The notes beneath the pieces are model-generated. The model was not told where the DNA came from and made no database searches. It saw nothing but the letters and a program-made list of their open reading frames with translations. 64,000 bases of DNA from a virus: positions 1-64,000 of the IMG/VR virus record IMGVR_UViG_3300007512_001547, one strand, 5' to 3'. Both the position numbers and the translations under genes were made by a program. Of this stretch, positions 8,783 through 16,755 are shown piece after piece (position 1 is the stretch's first letter; each line of letters begins with the position of its first letter).

Positions 8783-10436
8783 AATAGTTCTAATATTATT
8801 CTTTGCATGGATTACTACGATTCAAGCAGAGATTGTAACAATAGAAAAACGTGGTGTTGCAGATGATATTATAACTTGTGAATGGGAAAACCAAGCAGGT
8901 GTTCCTTGTGTTACAATTAGCAAATCATTACCCAATTCAAATGCAATATCAGATAAAGTTTCTCCCACAACTGTAATCACTAAAAAACAAATTGAAGAAA
9001 ATAATTTAATTGACTTACCTAAAGTTTTAAATTTTGTTAATGGTATCAATGTAACACAATCTGGATCAACTGGACAACAAACGTCTGTGTTTATGAGAGG
9101 TACAAACTCAAACCATACATTAGTTTTATTAAATGGCATACCTATTAATGATTTTTCTACTCCAACAGGAGCATTTGACTTTGGACAAGACTTTATGTCT
9201 ACTGTTACGCAAGTTGAAGTTTATAAAGGAAGTGCTGGTGCTCACTTCGGTGCTGATGCTATTGGTGGTGCTATTAATTTTGTAACTACTGTTGACTATG
9301 AAAACAAATTTTCAGTTGGTGGCAATGGTGACAGTAAAACTATACAAGGAAATTACACAAAAGTTTTAAACGACTGGCATATAAACGTACAAGGTGGAAC
9401 ACACGAATCTGAAACAGTATCAGCATTATCAGGTGGTGCTGAAACAGATGGAACTAAAAATAAATCAATTGGCGTTAATATTATAAAATGGTTTTCAGAC
9501 AAATTAAAATTTAGATCTAGTTTGTTTACACGAAACACATTTACAGAGTTAGATGGACATTCGTTGGCTATTGAAAATGGATTTAGCGATAATTCGTTTT
9601 ATGCTTTTCAAACCGGATTTGATTATATAACTAAAGACTCCATCAACTCCCTAACACTTCATACACACGAATACGATAGAGAATATGAGTCTGACAATTA
9701 CAATTCTAAATCTTATACTATCAGAACAGAACACCAAACTAAAAAGTATGGATTAGGATTTGATTACAAATACGATCAATCACTAACTGCTGATAATGAT
9801 AATGTTGGCTTATTTGGAAATTTTAATTACAACATTTTTTCATTTCATGCAAGAAAAGATAATGACAACGATAGTTATAAAGTAGGATTTTTTAAAGAGA
9901 TAGCACCTAACTTTAATATTAGAGGTAACCATTCAACAGGATATAAAAATACAACTCTTTATACACTAGAAGAACAAAGTAATTCAAACGAATTAAGTTT
10001 TGATTATAATGATTTGACATTATCTCTTTTTCAATCTGATATTGGTGATTTAAACACAGATGGCGTAGAACTATCTTATAATATTGACAACTTTACAATA
10101 TATGGATCACATTTAAACAGTAAGAAAAATGATACAATTCAATTAAGACGTCCTGAATGGATTCTTGGTGTTAATCATAATACACTATTACCTGACAATT
10201 TCCAATTAATTACAAATTACAAATTTGTAGGAGAGCATCTAGACGTACATAATTCCAATTGGTCTACTATTCCTATGCCAGAAACACACTTATTAGACAT
10301 AGGTATAACAAAAAACTATTGGGGTTACGAGTTAGGTTTAAATATTAATAACATATTAGATGAAGATTATGAAGCACCACATGGTTTTAGTCAAAATGGT
10401 CGAAACCTTAATTTTATCTTTAAAAGAAAATTCTAA
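8763..10436 (+). CDS. TonB-dependent outer-membrane receptor (BtuB-like)
   Basis: Outer-membrane barrel with plug, powered by TonB, for iron chelates or cobalamin. A signal peptide (hydrophobic about residues 5-18, cleavage likely after AWITTIQA) leads to a plug domain with VFMRGTNSNHTLVLLNG, the STPTGAFDFG turn and the GSAGAHFGADAIGGAINF close. Alternating strands follow and the protein ends in Phe, as barrels recognised by BAM do. At 557 residues it is short for the family. No standard TonB box is obvious, and two Cys lie just after the signal. It is embedded in the suf operon by a 20-nt overlap. A phage TonB receptor is unusual; uptake and superinfection blocking are both possible. Confidence 0.88.
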   Translation: MEIKIVRIVLILFFAWITTIQAEIVTIEKRGVADDIITCEWENQAGVPCVTISKSLPNSNAISDKVSPTTVITKKQIEENNLIDLPKVLNFVNGINVTQSGSTGQQTSVFMRGTNSNHTLVLLNGIPINDFSTPTGAFDFGQDFMSTVTQVEVYKGSAGAHFGADAIGGAINFVTTVDYENKFSVGGNGDSKTIQGNYTKVLNDWHINVQGGTHESETVSALSGGAETDGTKNKSIGVNIIKWFSDKLKFRSSLFTRNTFTELDGHSLAIENGFSDNSFYAFQTGFDYITKDSINSLTLHTHEYDREYESDNYNSKSYTIRTEHQTKKYGLGFDYKYDQSLTADNDNVGLFGNFNYNIFSFHARKDNDNDSYKVGFFKEIAPNFNIRGNHSTGYKNTTLYTLEEQSNSNELSFDYNDLTLSLFQSDIGDLNTDGVELSYNIDNFTIYGSHLNSKKNDTIQLRRPEWILGVNHNTLLPDNFQLITNYKFVGEHLDVHNSNWSTIPMPETHLLDIGITKNYWGYELGLNINNILDEDYEAPHGFSQNGRNLNFIFKRKF

Positions 10437-10441
10437 TCTGT

Positions 10442-10447
10442 TATAAT
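10442..10447 (+). promoter_or_regulatory. -10 element before the radical SAM gene
   Basis: TATAAT ends 5 nt before ATG 10453, the same spacing as the consensus promoters elsewhere in the window. No good -35 is visible. Confidence 0.5.
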
Positions 10448-10452
10448 ATAGT

Positions 10453-11997
10453 ATGAAACGAGTAGCACTCTTAATAGCACCACGAATACAAGATGATTTT
10501 GGTTATACTCCTGCAGGTCCGGCTTTAGTAAAAGGATCAATTAAAAAAGCAGGACATGACTGTAAAATTTTTGATTTTAACAGTGATCTTGAAAGAGAAT
10601 ATCAAGATTCAGAAATAGTTCCAATTGATAATTGGTTTATGAATCACAATTTCTATTCTGATAAAATCTATAAAAAAATACATGCTTTAATAGACAAGTG
10701 GACTGATGACGTCTTACAGTATGCACCAACCGACGTCGGAATAAGTGTATTTTCGTACAACAGTCAACGAGCAACTATAATGCTGGCAACAACCTTAAAA
10801 AGTAAAAATCCAGATATAAAAGTTTTTATTGGTGGAGCAGGATTAAACACTGATAACAAGTTTGGCAAATATTGTATGGATGAAAAAATTATTGACTGCT
10901 GGATACGTGGAGAGGGTGAACTATCAGTTCTAGCATATCTAGAAGGAAATCTTTCACATCCTGGACTTAATGGAATTCCACCAAAACAAATAGACAACAT
11001 TGACGATTTAGAATTTCCTGATTACAGTGATTATGAACTAGCCTCATATACTAACAAAAAAGGATTAGTTGCTTTACCTATTACAGGATCTAGAGGTTGT
11101 GTTAGAGCCTGTACATTTTGTGATATTGCAAGTATGTGGCCAAAATATAAATTTAGATCAGGTAAAAGTATTGCAAAAGAAATTAAAACACAGGTTAAGA
11201 AGTATGGTGCTAAAGCATTTAGATTTACCGATAGTTTAATTAATGGTTCAATGAAAGCATTTAGAGATATGACATACGAACTATCTAAATTTAGAATGGC
11301 TATAAAACCTGAAGATAGATTTATTTGGGATTCTCACTTTATTGTAAGAAATGAAAAACAAATGCCACCTCAGGACTTTAAAGTAATGGCAGAGTCTGGT
11401 GCAGGAACTTTACTAATAGGAGTAGAATCTGGATCAGCAAAAGTAAGAGAACATATGAAAAAAGGTTATACTGACGAAGATTTACATTACAGTCTCGAAC
11501 AAATATTTAAAAACAATATTAAAGTAAGATTTTTAATGATAATAGGGTACCCTACTGAAACAGAAGAGGACTTTCAACAAACATTAGACTTTTTTAATAG
11601 GTATGCTGAATATGGTCGCCAAGGATTAGTTGAGGAAGTAAATTTAGGACTTACTTTAAATCTTTTACCTAACACACCTTTATATGATAATGCTGAAAAG
11701 TTTGGACTTGATACAACAAAAGATCACATAAATGATTGGATATGTACTCAAAACCCAACATTAGATTTTAAAGAACGATTAAAAAGAAGAATAAATGCTC
11801 AACACTATGTTGAAAACTTAGGTTATAAAGTTTTTGAATCTAAAAATTATACTAGAGCATTGTCAATTGCTTGGAACGAAGTTAGTAAAATACAAATAGA
11901 TAACACTATTAAAATTGATGCTAGTAAAATAAAATTTGATAGAGAAAAAGGAATATTGGAACAGTCACCAGACTTTGATCCATTAAGAACTTATTAA
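10453..11997 (+). CDS. B12-binding-type radical SAM protein
   Basis: Radical SAM enzymes bind a 4Fe-4S cluster and cleave S-adenosylmethionine. The cluster motif is C216-x3-C220-x2-C223 (GCVRACTFC). The N-terminal 200 residues have the Rossmann-like form of B12-binding domains (DVGISVFSYNS, VFIGGAG), and later strands (LLIGVESGS, FLMIIGYPTET) complete the TIM-barrel of the Elp3/MiaB-like group. No cobalamin His motif (DxHxxG) is evident, so B12 use is not certain. The substrate is unknown. It needs Fe-S clusters and sits downstream of phage suf genes, a plausible link. Similar proteins occur in marine T4-like phages. Confidence 0.88.
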   Translation: MKRVALLIAPRIQDDFGYTPAGPALVKGSIKKAGHDCKIFDFNSDLEREYQDSEIVPIDNWFMNHNFYSDKIYKKIHALIDKWTDDVLQYAPTDVGISVFSYNSQRATIMLATTLKSKNPDIKVFIGGAGLNTDNKFGKYCMDEKIIDCWIRGEGELSVLAYLEGNLSHPGLNGIPPKQIDNIDDLEFPDYSDYELASYTNKKGLVALPITGSRGCVRACTFCDIASMWPKYKFRSGKSIAKEIKTQVKKYGAKAFRFTDSLINGSMKAFRDMTYELSKFRMAIKPEDRFIWDSHFIVRNEKQMPPQDFKVMAESGAGTLLIGVESGSAKVREHMKKGYTDEDLHYSLEQIFKNNIKVRFLMIIGYPTETEEDFQQTLDFFNRYAEYGRQGLVEEVNLGLTLNLLPNTPLYDNAEKFGLDTTKDHINDWICTQNPTLDFKERLKRRINAQHYVENLGYKVFESKNYTRALSIAWNEVSKIQIDNTIKIDASKIKFDREKGILEQSPDFDPLRTY

Positions 11998-12590
11998 TGA
12001 AAATTCAAATTATTATAGAACCAACATTTAGTAAACAATGGCCTAAATTAAGAATAAGGTTAAATGATACTGACTGGTTTAATGATTTTTGTAAACCCAA
12101 TGAAGGAAAACATTTTGTTTTAACAATGTATCCTGAAGAAATTAACCTTCAAGACTCTAATGCAATATCAATTAAACATTATGATAAATCTAGAAACGAT
12201 ACAATAGTTGACAAAGAAGGCAATATTGAAAAAGATAGAGCAATAATATTAAAATCAATATCTTTTAACGACTTAAAAGTACCAGAAGTTATTCTATACA
12301 AACAACGTTTCTTTCCTGACTGGCCTGATCAACCATTCTACACCACGAACAATTTATATTTTGGATACAATGGGGAATATTTTTATAATTTTAAAAAAGA
12401 TGTTAACAAAATGTACTATGAAAATTTAATACAAAAAGAATTACTAGCAAATATTAATAATAAAAAAATTATGACTTTACCAAGTGGAGAGGAAATAGAA
12501 AGTTTTGAATTTACAGGAAAATTAGTTAGTGGTAGCGAAAAAGAAAACATTACCTTAGATGAATTGTATAACATAGTTAATAAAAAATGA
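11997..12590 (+). CDS. Beta-rich paralogue protein A (197 aa)
   Basis: Function not recognised. The sequence suggests a beta-sandwich of the carbohydrate-binding or jelly-roll type: short strands, DTDWFN and SISFNDLKV turns, then FFPDWP and a YFGYNGEYFYNF segment. The last features recur in the next gene and in the N-terminal part of the 3584 protein, so the three are probably homologous. The TAATG junction with the radical SAM gene suggests coupling. A partner or substrate-binding module is the simplest guess. Confidence 0.7.
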   Translation: MKIQIIIEPTFSKQWPKLRIRLNDTDWFNDFCKPNEGKHFVLTMYPEEINLQDSNAISIKHYDKSRNDTIVDKEGNIEKDRAIILKSISFNDLKVPEVILYKQRFFPDWPDQPFYTTNNLYFGYNGEYFYNFKKDVNKMYYENLIQKELLANINNKKIMTLPSGEEIESFEFTGKLVSGSEKENITLDELYNIVNKK

Positions 12591-13003
12591 AAATAAAATT
12601 AAATTTAGAAACCGAATATAATAAAACTGCTCCACAATGTAGAATTTTTAGTCTAAAAGATTCTGAAACTGTTCAACTTGAAAAAGAATCAGTTGTAGAA
12701 TTAGATTTTAACTTACAAAATAAAGATACACTATCAATAAATTTTTTTAATAAAGATGGAGTTGACGATAATGTAATTAAAATTAATGAAATACATATCG
12801 ATGATATTAATATACAACATTTTATATACAATAGTACATTTTTTCCAGAATATAATGAAAATTGGTATGCTGAACAAGTTGTAAAGCCTCCTAAGTTTTA
12901 TTCTCCTTGTACAGAATTGCGACACAATGGTATATGGATTTTAAATATTACTACACCCATATGGAAAATGATGATGAACGAATGGATTAAAGATGACAGA
13001 TAA
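12587..13003 (+). CDS. Beta-rich paralogue protein B (138 aa)
   Basis: Unrecognised family, shorter homologue of the preceding protein. Shared features are the IKINEIHIDDI strand, STFFPEYN and the LRHNGIWIL segment. It overlaps the genes on both sides (4 nt upstream, 11 nt downstream). Two adjacent copies point to local duplication. Confidence 0.7.
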   Translation: MKIKLNLETEYNKTAPQCRIFSLKDSETVQLEKESVVELDFNLQNKDTLSINFFNKDGVDDNVIKINEIHIDDINIQHFIYNSTFFPEYNENWYAEQVVKPPKFYSPCTELRHNGIWILNITTPIWKMMMNEWIKDDR

Positions 13004-13718
13004 TATTCCAAAATTACTACAAGATGCAATTAACGAAAACACTTACGACATCGATGTAATAACAAAGAATTTAAAACTGCCATGGCTTAAACTAGATCTC
13101 AAATTTGATCAACCTACTGACAAAGACATTAATGAATTGATTGCTACTGACGATTGGCGTAAAAAATGGAACTTTACAGGTTTAGAAAAGAATGCATATC
13201 AAGTAAAAAATTGGAATGGTAATATTTTCTTTGGTCCTAAAGATTTCCAAAACTTTTTAAAAATATCTAACGACTTAGAACACGACCATGATGAAGATAG
13301 TAAATGTAGATTTTTTAGAAACAAAATAGAATACGATTGGTACGTTGATTCTAATAATTTTACAAGACAACAAGTTGAAAAATTACTTCCAGATGTTAAT
13401 GACATTAATATAGTAAATTCTTATACACTTCCACCCGGAGGATACGTATTTCCGCATAGAGATTATGCTATTGATAAAATGGGTCTTGCAAAATTATATG
13501 TTGCAATCAAATGGGGTGATGGTAATATTTTTGGACAATATGGCTGTGGTAATATTCCTATAAACGAAGGTGATATATTTTTAATTAACAATTACACTCT
13601 TCCACATTGGGTTTATAATGGCAGTAAAGAAAACAGAATTGTAATTGATATAAGTGCTAATTTAAATTCTCCAAACATTAAAGAAAGTATTATTAGGGCA
13701 TTTAAAAAATGGAAATAA
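12993..13718 (+). CDS. 2OG-Fe(II) oxygenase, Asp/Asn hydroxylase-like
   Basis: Double-stranded beta-helix dioxygenase that uses 2-oxoglutarate, O2 and Fe(II). The iron triad is H155-x-D157 (PHRDY) and H205 (LPHWVYN), with R215 ten residues later as the 2OG-binding Arg; this layout fits the aspartyl/asparaginyl beta-hydroxylase group. 241 residues. The first 110 residues are unassigned. The target may be a protein side chain or a small molecule. It sits between the beta-rich paralogues and mini-sufD, overlapping both neighbours. Confidence 0.82.
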   Translation: MTDNIPKLLQDAINENTYDIDVITKNLKLPWLKLDLKFDQPTDKDINELIATDDWRKKWNFTGLEKNAYQVKNWNGNIFFGPKDFQNFLKISNDLEHDHDEDSKCRFFRNKIEYDWYVDSNNFTRQQVEKLLPDVNDINIVNSYTLPPGGYVFPHRDYAIDKMGLAKLYVAIKWGDGNIFGQYGCGNIPINEGDIFLINNYTLPHWVYNGSKENRIVIDISANLNSPNIKESIIRAFKKWK

Positions 13719-14275
13719 AAAACAACTACAAAAAAATTATAAACTTAAAAGAAAATTCAGTATTAAATTACAACTTAAAAGCAAACTCGTCTGCTTGTTT
13801 ATTCTTTTGTGATTATGCTGGTTTCATAACAGAAATTAACATAAACCTAGATACAAATTCTTCATGTGAGTTATATGGTTTCTTTAAAAATACTAATGAA
13901 AACACTGCTGTTATTACTAAAGTAATACACAAAGGTAATAATTCAAAATGCGACCAAGATTTTAGATTTGTAAACAAAAATAGTATTAGTTCTTTTAAAG
14001 GTTTAATATCTGTTCCTAAACATATTAAAAATTGTGAAAGTCATATGACAAACAAGAATCTTTTACTAGATAATACTTCTCAAGCATTCGCAAAACCAGA
14101 ATTAGATATTAAAAATTCTAATGTTGTTTGTACACATAGCAGTACAACTGGCACGTTAGATGAAGATCAAATATTTTATATTCAAAGCAGAGGACTTTCT
14201 TACGAGGAATCTGTTAATATGCTCATAGAAGCATTTTATCAAGATATTAAAAGTAAAATGGAGGCAAGTTTATGA
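13709..14275 (+). CDS. sufD: Miniature SufD (C-terminal half only)
   Basis: SufD pairs with SufB in the SufBC2D complex. This 188-residue protein matches only the C-terminal half of the usual 400-plus residue SufD: beta-helix strands, then AKPELDI, CTHSSTTG, and LDEDQIFYIQSRGLSYEES. H143 in CTHSS corresponds by context to E. coli SufD His360, the residue proposed to face SufB Cys405 in cluster assembly. The frame opens with its own ATG and no remnant of the N-terminal half lies upstream, where the oxygenase occupies the DNA, so it looks like a reduced but functional gene. A second SufB-like half is the alternative reading. Confidence 0.85.
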   Translation: MEIKNNYKKIINLKENSVLNYNLKANSSACLFFCDYAGFITEININLDTNSSCELYGFFKNTNENTAVITKVIHKGNNSKCDQDFRFVNKNSISSFKGLISVPKHIKNCESHMTNKNLLLDNTSQAFAKPELDIKNSNVVCTHSSTTGTLDEDQIFYIQSRGLSYEESVNMLIEAFYQDIKSKMEASL

Positions 14276-14526
14276 AAGTAATAGAAATATTAATATATGG
14301 TTTAGGTGTTCTAGAGTTTCCGTTTGATGACACTCAAAAATGTAGACCACAAGCAGAAGAACTTCTACAAGAAAAAACAATTTGGGTTGATGAAATTAAT
14401 CGACCCGAATTTTGGGCAGAAGGCGATTACTGGATTGGCGACGATGGTAAACATTACCGTCTTGCTGGTTTTAGATGCATTGATAAGGAAACCGGAAAAG
14501 AAGTTGGCAAATCAGGATGGTACTAA
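14272..14526 (+). CDS. Hypothetical protein (84 aa)
   Basis: Not recognised. An N-terminal hydrophobic strand is followed by a Trp- and charge-rich segment (IWVDEINRPEFWAEGDYW) and a C-terminal GKHYRLAGFRCID strand pair. Joined to mini-sufD by an ATGA overlap, so probably co-translated with it. No membrane segment beyond the short N-terminus. Confidence 0.7.
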   Translation: MKVIEILIYGLGVLEFPFDDTQKCRPQAEELLQEKTIWVDEINRPEFWAEGDYWIGDDGKHYRLAGFRCIDKETGKEVGKSGWY

Positions 14527-14535
14527 AATACTAAT

Positions 14536-15339
14536 ATGAAACTAGGTATTGTAGGACATGGTTTTGTTGGTTCAGCTGTTAATCAAGGTTTTACCAAAGA
14601 CACCAAAAAATATATTGTTGATCCAAAGTATTATAGCAGTAATACTATAGAAAGTTTAATTCAATTTAACCCTGACGCAACTTTTGTAGCCGTACCTACA
14701 CCAATGTTAGAAACAGGTGAATGTAATACTGACATATTAGAATCAATATTACAAAAATTAAATCAATACAAAGGACATCTTGTTATTGTTAAAAGTACTG
14801 TACCTGCATATAAGTTACAAGCAATACAAGAAGAGTGTGTAGATTTAAAAATAGTATACAATCCAGAATTTCTTACAGAAAAAAATCATGTAGAAGATTT
14901 TAGAAATCCGCCCATGCAAATATTTGGTGGACGAAATACAGATACAGATGCAGTAGAAAAGCTATACAAAGAACATTCAGTTTGTAAACCTTGTCCTACA
15001 TACAAGACAGACATAGTAACAGCAAGTATGGTTAAGTATTGCATTAACAGTTTCCTTGCAACTAAAGTCACATTCATGAACGAAATGTATGATGTATTAA
15101 AATCATCAAAAGGTTGTGACTGGAATACTTTTATAAAAATTATATCTAATGATACACGTATAGGTAAAACACATATGAAAGTACCAGGCAATGATGGAAT
15201 GCGTGGCTATGCAGGATCTTGTTTTCCTAAAGATACAAATGCACTGGCTTGGTTTGCACGAGAGATACTTAATAAACCTTTTACACAACTAGAAACAAGC
15301 ATTAAAATTAACGACAATTTGAGAAAAAGGCAACAATGA
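14536..15339 (+). CDS. Short UDP-glucose/GDP-mannose dehydrogenase family protein
   Basis: NAD-dependent oxidation of a nucleotide sugar to the uronic acid. It has the Rossmann motif GHGFVGSA at residues 7-14, the substrate segment YNPEFLTEKN, and the catalytic Cys C229 in GSCFPKDTNAL. At 267 residues it lacks the C-terminal nucleotide-binding domain of the 400-plus residue enzymes, so it may work on a different sugar or with a partner. TAAAAT (14524-14529) ends 6 nt before the ATG without a good -35. Probably part of surface sugar biology with the SGNH and glycosyltransferase-like genes. Confidence 0.88.
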   Translation: MKLGIVGHGFVGSAVNQGFTKDTKKYIVDPKYYSSNTIESLIQFNPDATFVAVPTPMLETGECNTDILESILQKLNQYKGHLVIVKSTVPAYKLQAIQEECVDLKIVYNPEFLTEKNHVEDFRNPPMQIFGGRNTDTDAVEKLYKEHSVCKPCPTYKTDIVTASMVKYCINSFLATKVTFMNEMYDVLKSSKGCDWNTFIKIISNDTRIGKTHMKVPGNDGMRGYAGSCFPKDTNALAWFAREILNKPFTQLETSIKINDNLRKRQQ

Positions 15340-16097
15340 TATTACTTTTAGGCAATTGTATTGCACTAGGAGAACACACATTATTACCAGAAATAACTGG
15401 CAATCCTAACGTCACAACAAAACACGATTATAGTTTAACTAGTCGAAAATGGAGGAAAGAAATTACTGCATGGTTTTTAAAAAAATATTATAACCAACAA
15501 AAAGTTGCTGACAAAGAAATTTTAAGAACAGCGTTTAAAGAAAAACAAAAACAAGAAAAAAAATTAGCATTTCCTAACTACATCAAAGACTGTGTAAATG
15601 CATCAACATATGGTGCTACCTTTTTAGGAATTCATCAACAATGTAAAATATATTTGGAAAAAAACCAAAAACCTGATCTTGTACTAATCACAGACTTTCC
15701 ATTTGAAAATAGAGGTATTGCTATACATCATAACCAACAAAAATTCATAATCGAAAGTGCCATGTATTTTGTTGATCATAATCCAGAATTTGTGCCAAAA
15801 CAAGCATATCAAAAATTTTTAGATAAAAGGAAATTACAAGAAAAAGTTGGGGAAACTTTTATTAATAAAAAACGTCAAAAAAGTTACAAACTTTTAATCA
15901 AGTTTTTGCATCATCATAATTTAAAATATAAATTTGTTATTTTCTACAAAAAAAATAAAAACTTTTTTGCTGAACACAATTACATAGATTGCACACATTT
16001 TGTGGACCAATTTACAAATTCTGATCACTACCAACTATGTGCTAAAAAACTAGAACTGCAAAAACCTATTGCTGAACATATCAAAAAGCATATATAA
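15336..16097 (+). CDS. Hypothetical protein, possible divergent SGNH fold (253 aa)
   Basis: Overlaps the dehydrogenase by ATGA. The start (LLLGNCIALGEHT) and a later NSDHYQ segment loosely resemble the first and last blocks of SGNH hydrolases, and DLVLITDFPFENR would be a central strand; no canonical Ser is present in block I. The middle is basic (RKRKLQEKVGE-like helices). It stands beside a clearer SGNH-like protein. Treat as unassigned. Confidence 0.6.
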   Translation: MILLLGNCIALGEHTLLPEITGNPNVTTKHDYSLTSRKWRKEITAWFLKKYYNQQKVADKEILRTAFKEKQKQEKKLAFPNYIKDCVNASTYGATFLGIHQQCKIYLEKNQKPDLVLITDFPFENRGIAIHHNQQKFIIESAMYFVDHNPEFVPKQAYQKFLDKRKLQEKVGETFINKKRQKSYKLLIKFLHHHNLKYKFVIFYKKNKNFFAEHNYIDCTHFVDQFTNSDHYQLCAKKLELQKPIAEHIKKHI

Positions 16098-16100
16098 ACA

Positions 16101-16733
16101 ATGCTAGATCTTAAAGTATTACAGCCAAAAAAAATTTTAGGGTTAGGTAGATACCCTTTACCACACCAAGGAGATTTGTCAAAACCATACTTTATAGCTG
16201 TTGGATGTAGTTTTACAGCTGGAGCAAGAATAGATTACAATGATGTTTGGTGTAATCAGTTAGGTAACAAATTAAATTTAGAACATATAAATTTAAGTTA
16301 TCAAGGTTCTTCATTAGAATATCAGTATGAAAAAATATTACAATCAGAAACAATATTGTCCAATGCAAAATTTATTTTATGGATGCAAACATATCCTCCA
16401 CGATCTCATAGATTTTTCTTAAGAGATATAATTGGAGATCTCTATTCAAAAATTATTGCTCCTGATAAACCAATTATTTGGGAGAAGGTTGAATATTATT
16501 ATAATTTAGTTTCACACAAAAAAATTTTAATAACTAATTGTTGGGGTTGGGATTTAAAAACTAAAATTTTACTAAAAGCTAAAATTTGCAAAAAAAATAA
16601 AAACTATTTTTTTAATAAAAACAACCCTATAGATTATGGATCAGATAACCTTCATCCTGGTCCAAAATCACATTCAATACTAGCAAATGATATGTATGAT
16701 CATATGACAAAACATTTTTCCAGTTGGATTTAA
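16101..16733 (+). CDS. SGNH/GDSL hydrolase-like protein
   Basis: SGNH hydrolases remove acyl or similar groups from sugars and lipids. Block I is VGCSFTAGARI with Ser as nucleophile, block II is the Gly of SYQGSSLEY, and block V is SDNLHPG with the Asp-x-x-His pair. 210 residues, typical length. No signal peptide, so cytoplasmic; acting on a phage or host glycan precursor is plausible next to the nucleotide-sugar dehydrogenase. The catalytic triad is complete by motif but the substrate is unknown. Confidence 0.7.
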   Translation: MLDLKVLQPKKILGLGRYPLPHQGDLSKPYFIAVGCSFTAGARIDYNDVWCNQLGNKLNLEHINLSYQGSSLEYQYEKILQSETILSNAKFILWMQTYPPRSHRFFLRDIIGDLYSKIIAPDKPIIWEKVEYYYNLVSHKKILITNCWGWDLKTKILLKAKICKKNKNYFFNKNNPIDYGSDNLHPGPKSHSILANDMYDHMTKHFSSWI

Positions 16734-16752
16734 CAATGCTGATAATTATTAA
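16724..16752 (+). promoter_or_regulatory. Weak promoter candidate before purF
   Basis: TTGGAT (16724-16729), 17-nt spacer, TATTAA (16747-16752), then 3 nt to ATG 16756. Spacing matches the other promoters but both boxes are poor. Confidence 0.35.
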
Positions 16753-16755
16753 CAT

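Noticed and set aside
14324-14539. Alternative 71-codon frame overlapping the 84-residue gene
   Set aside because: It is a shifted-frame shadow; the frame starting at 14272 has the ATGA coupling with mini-sufD.
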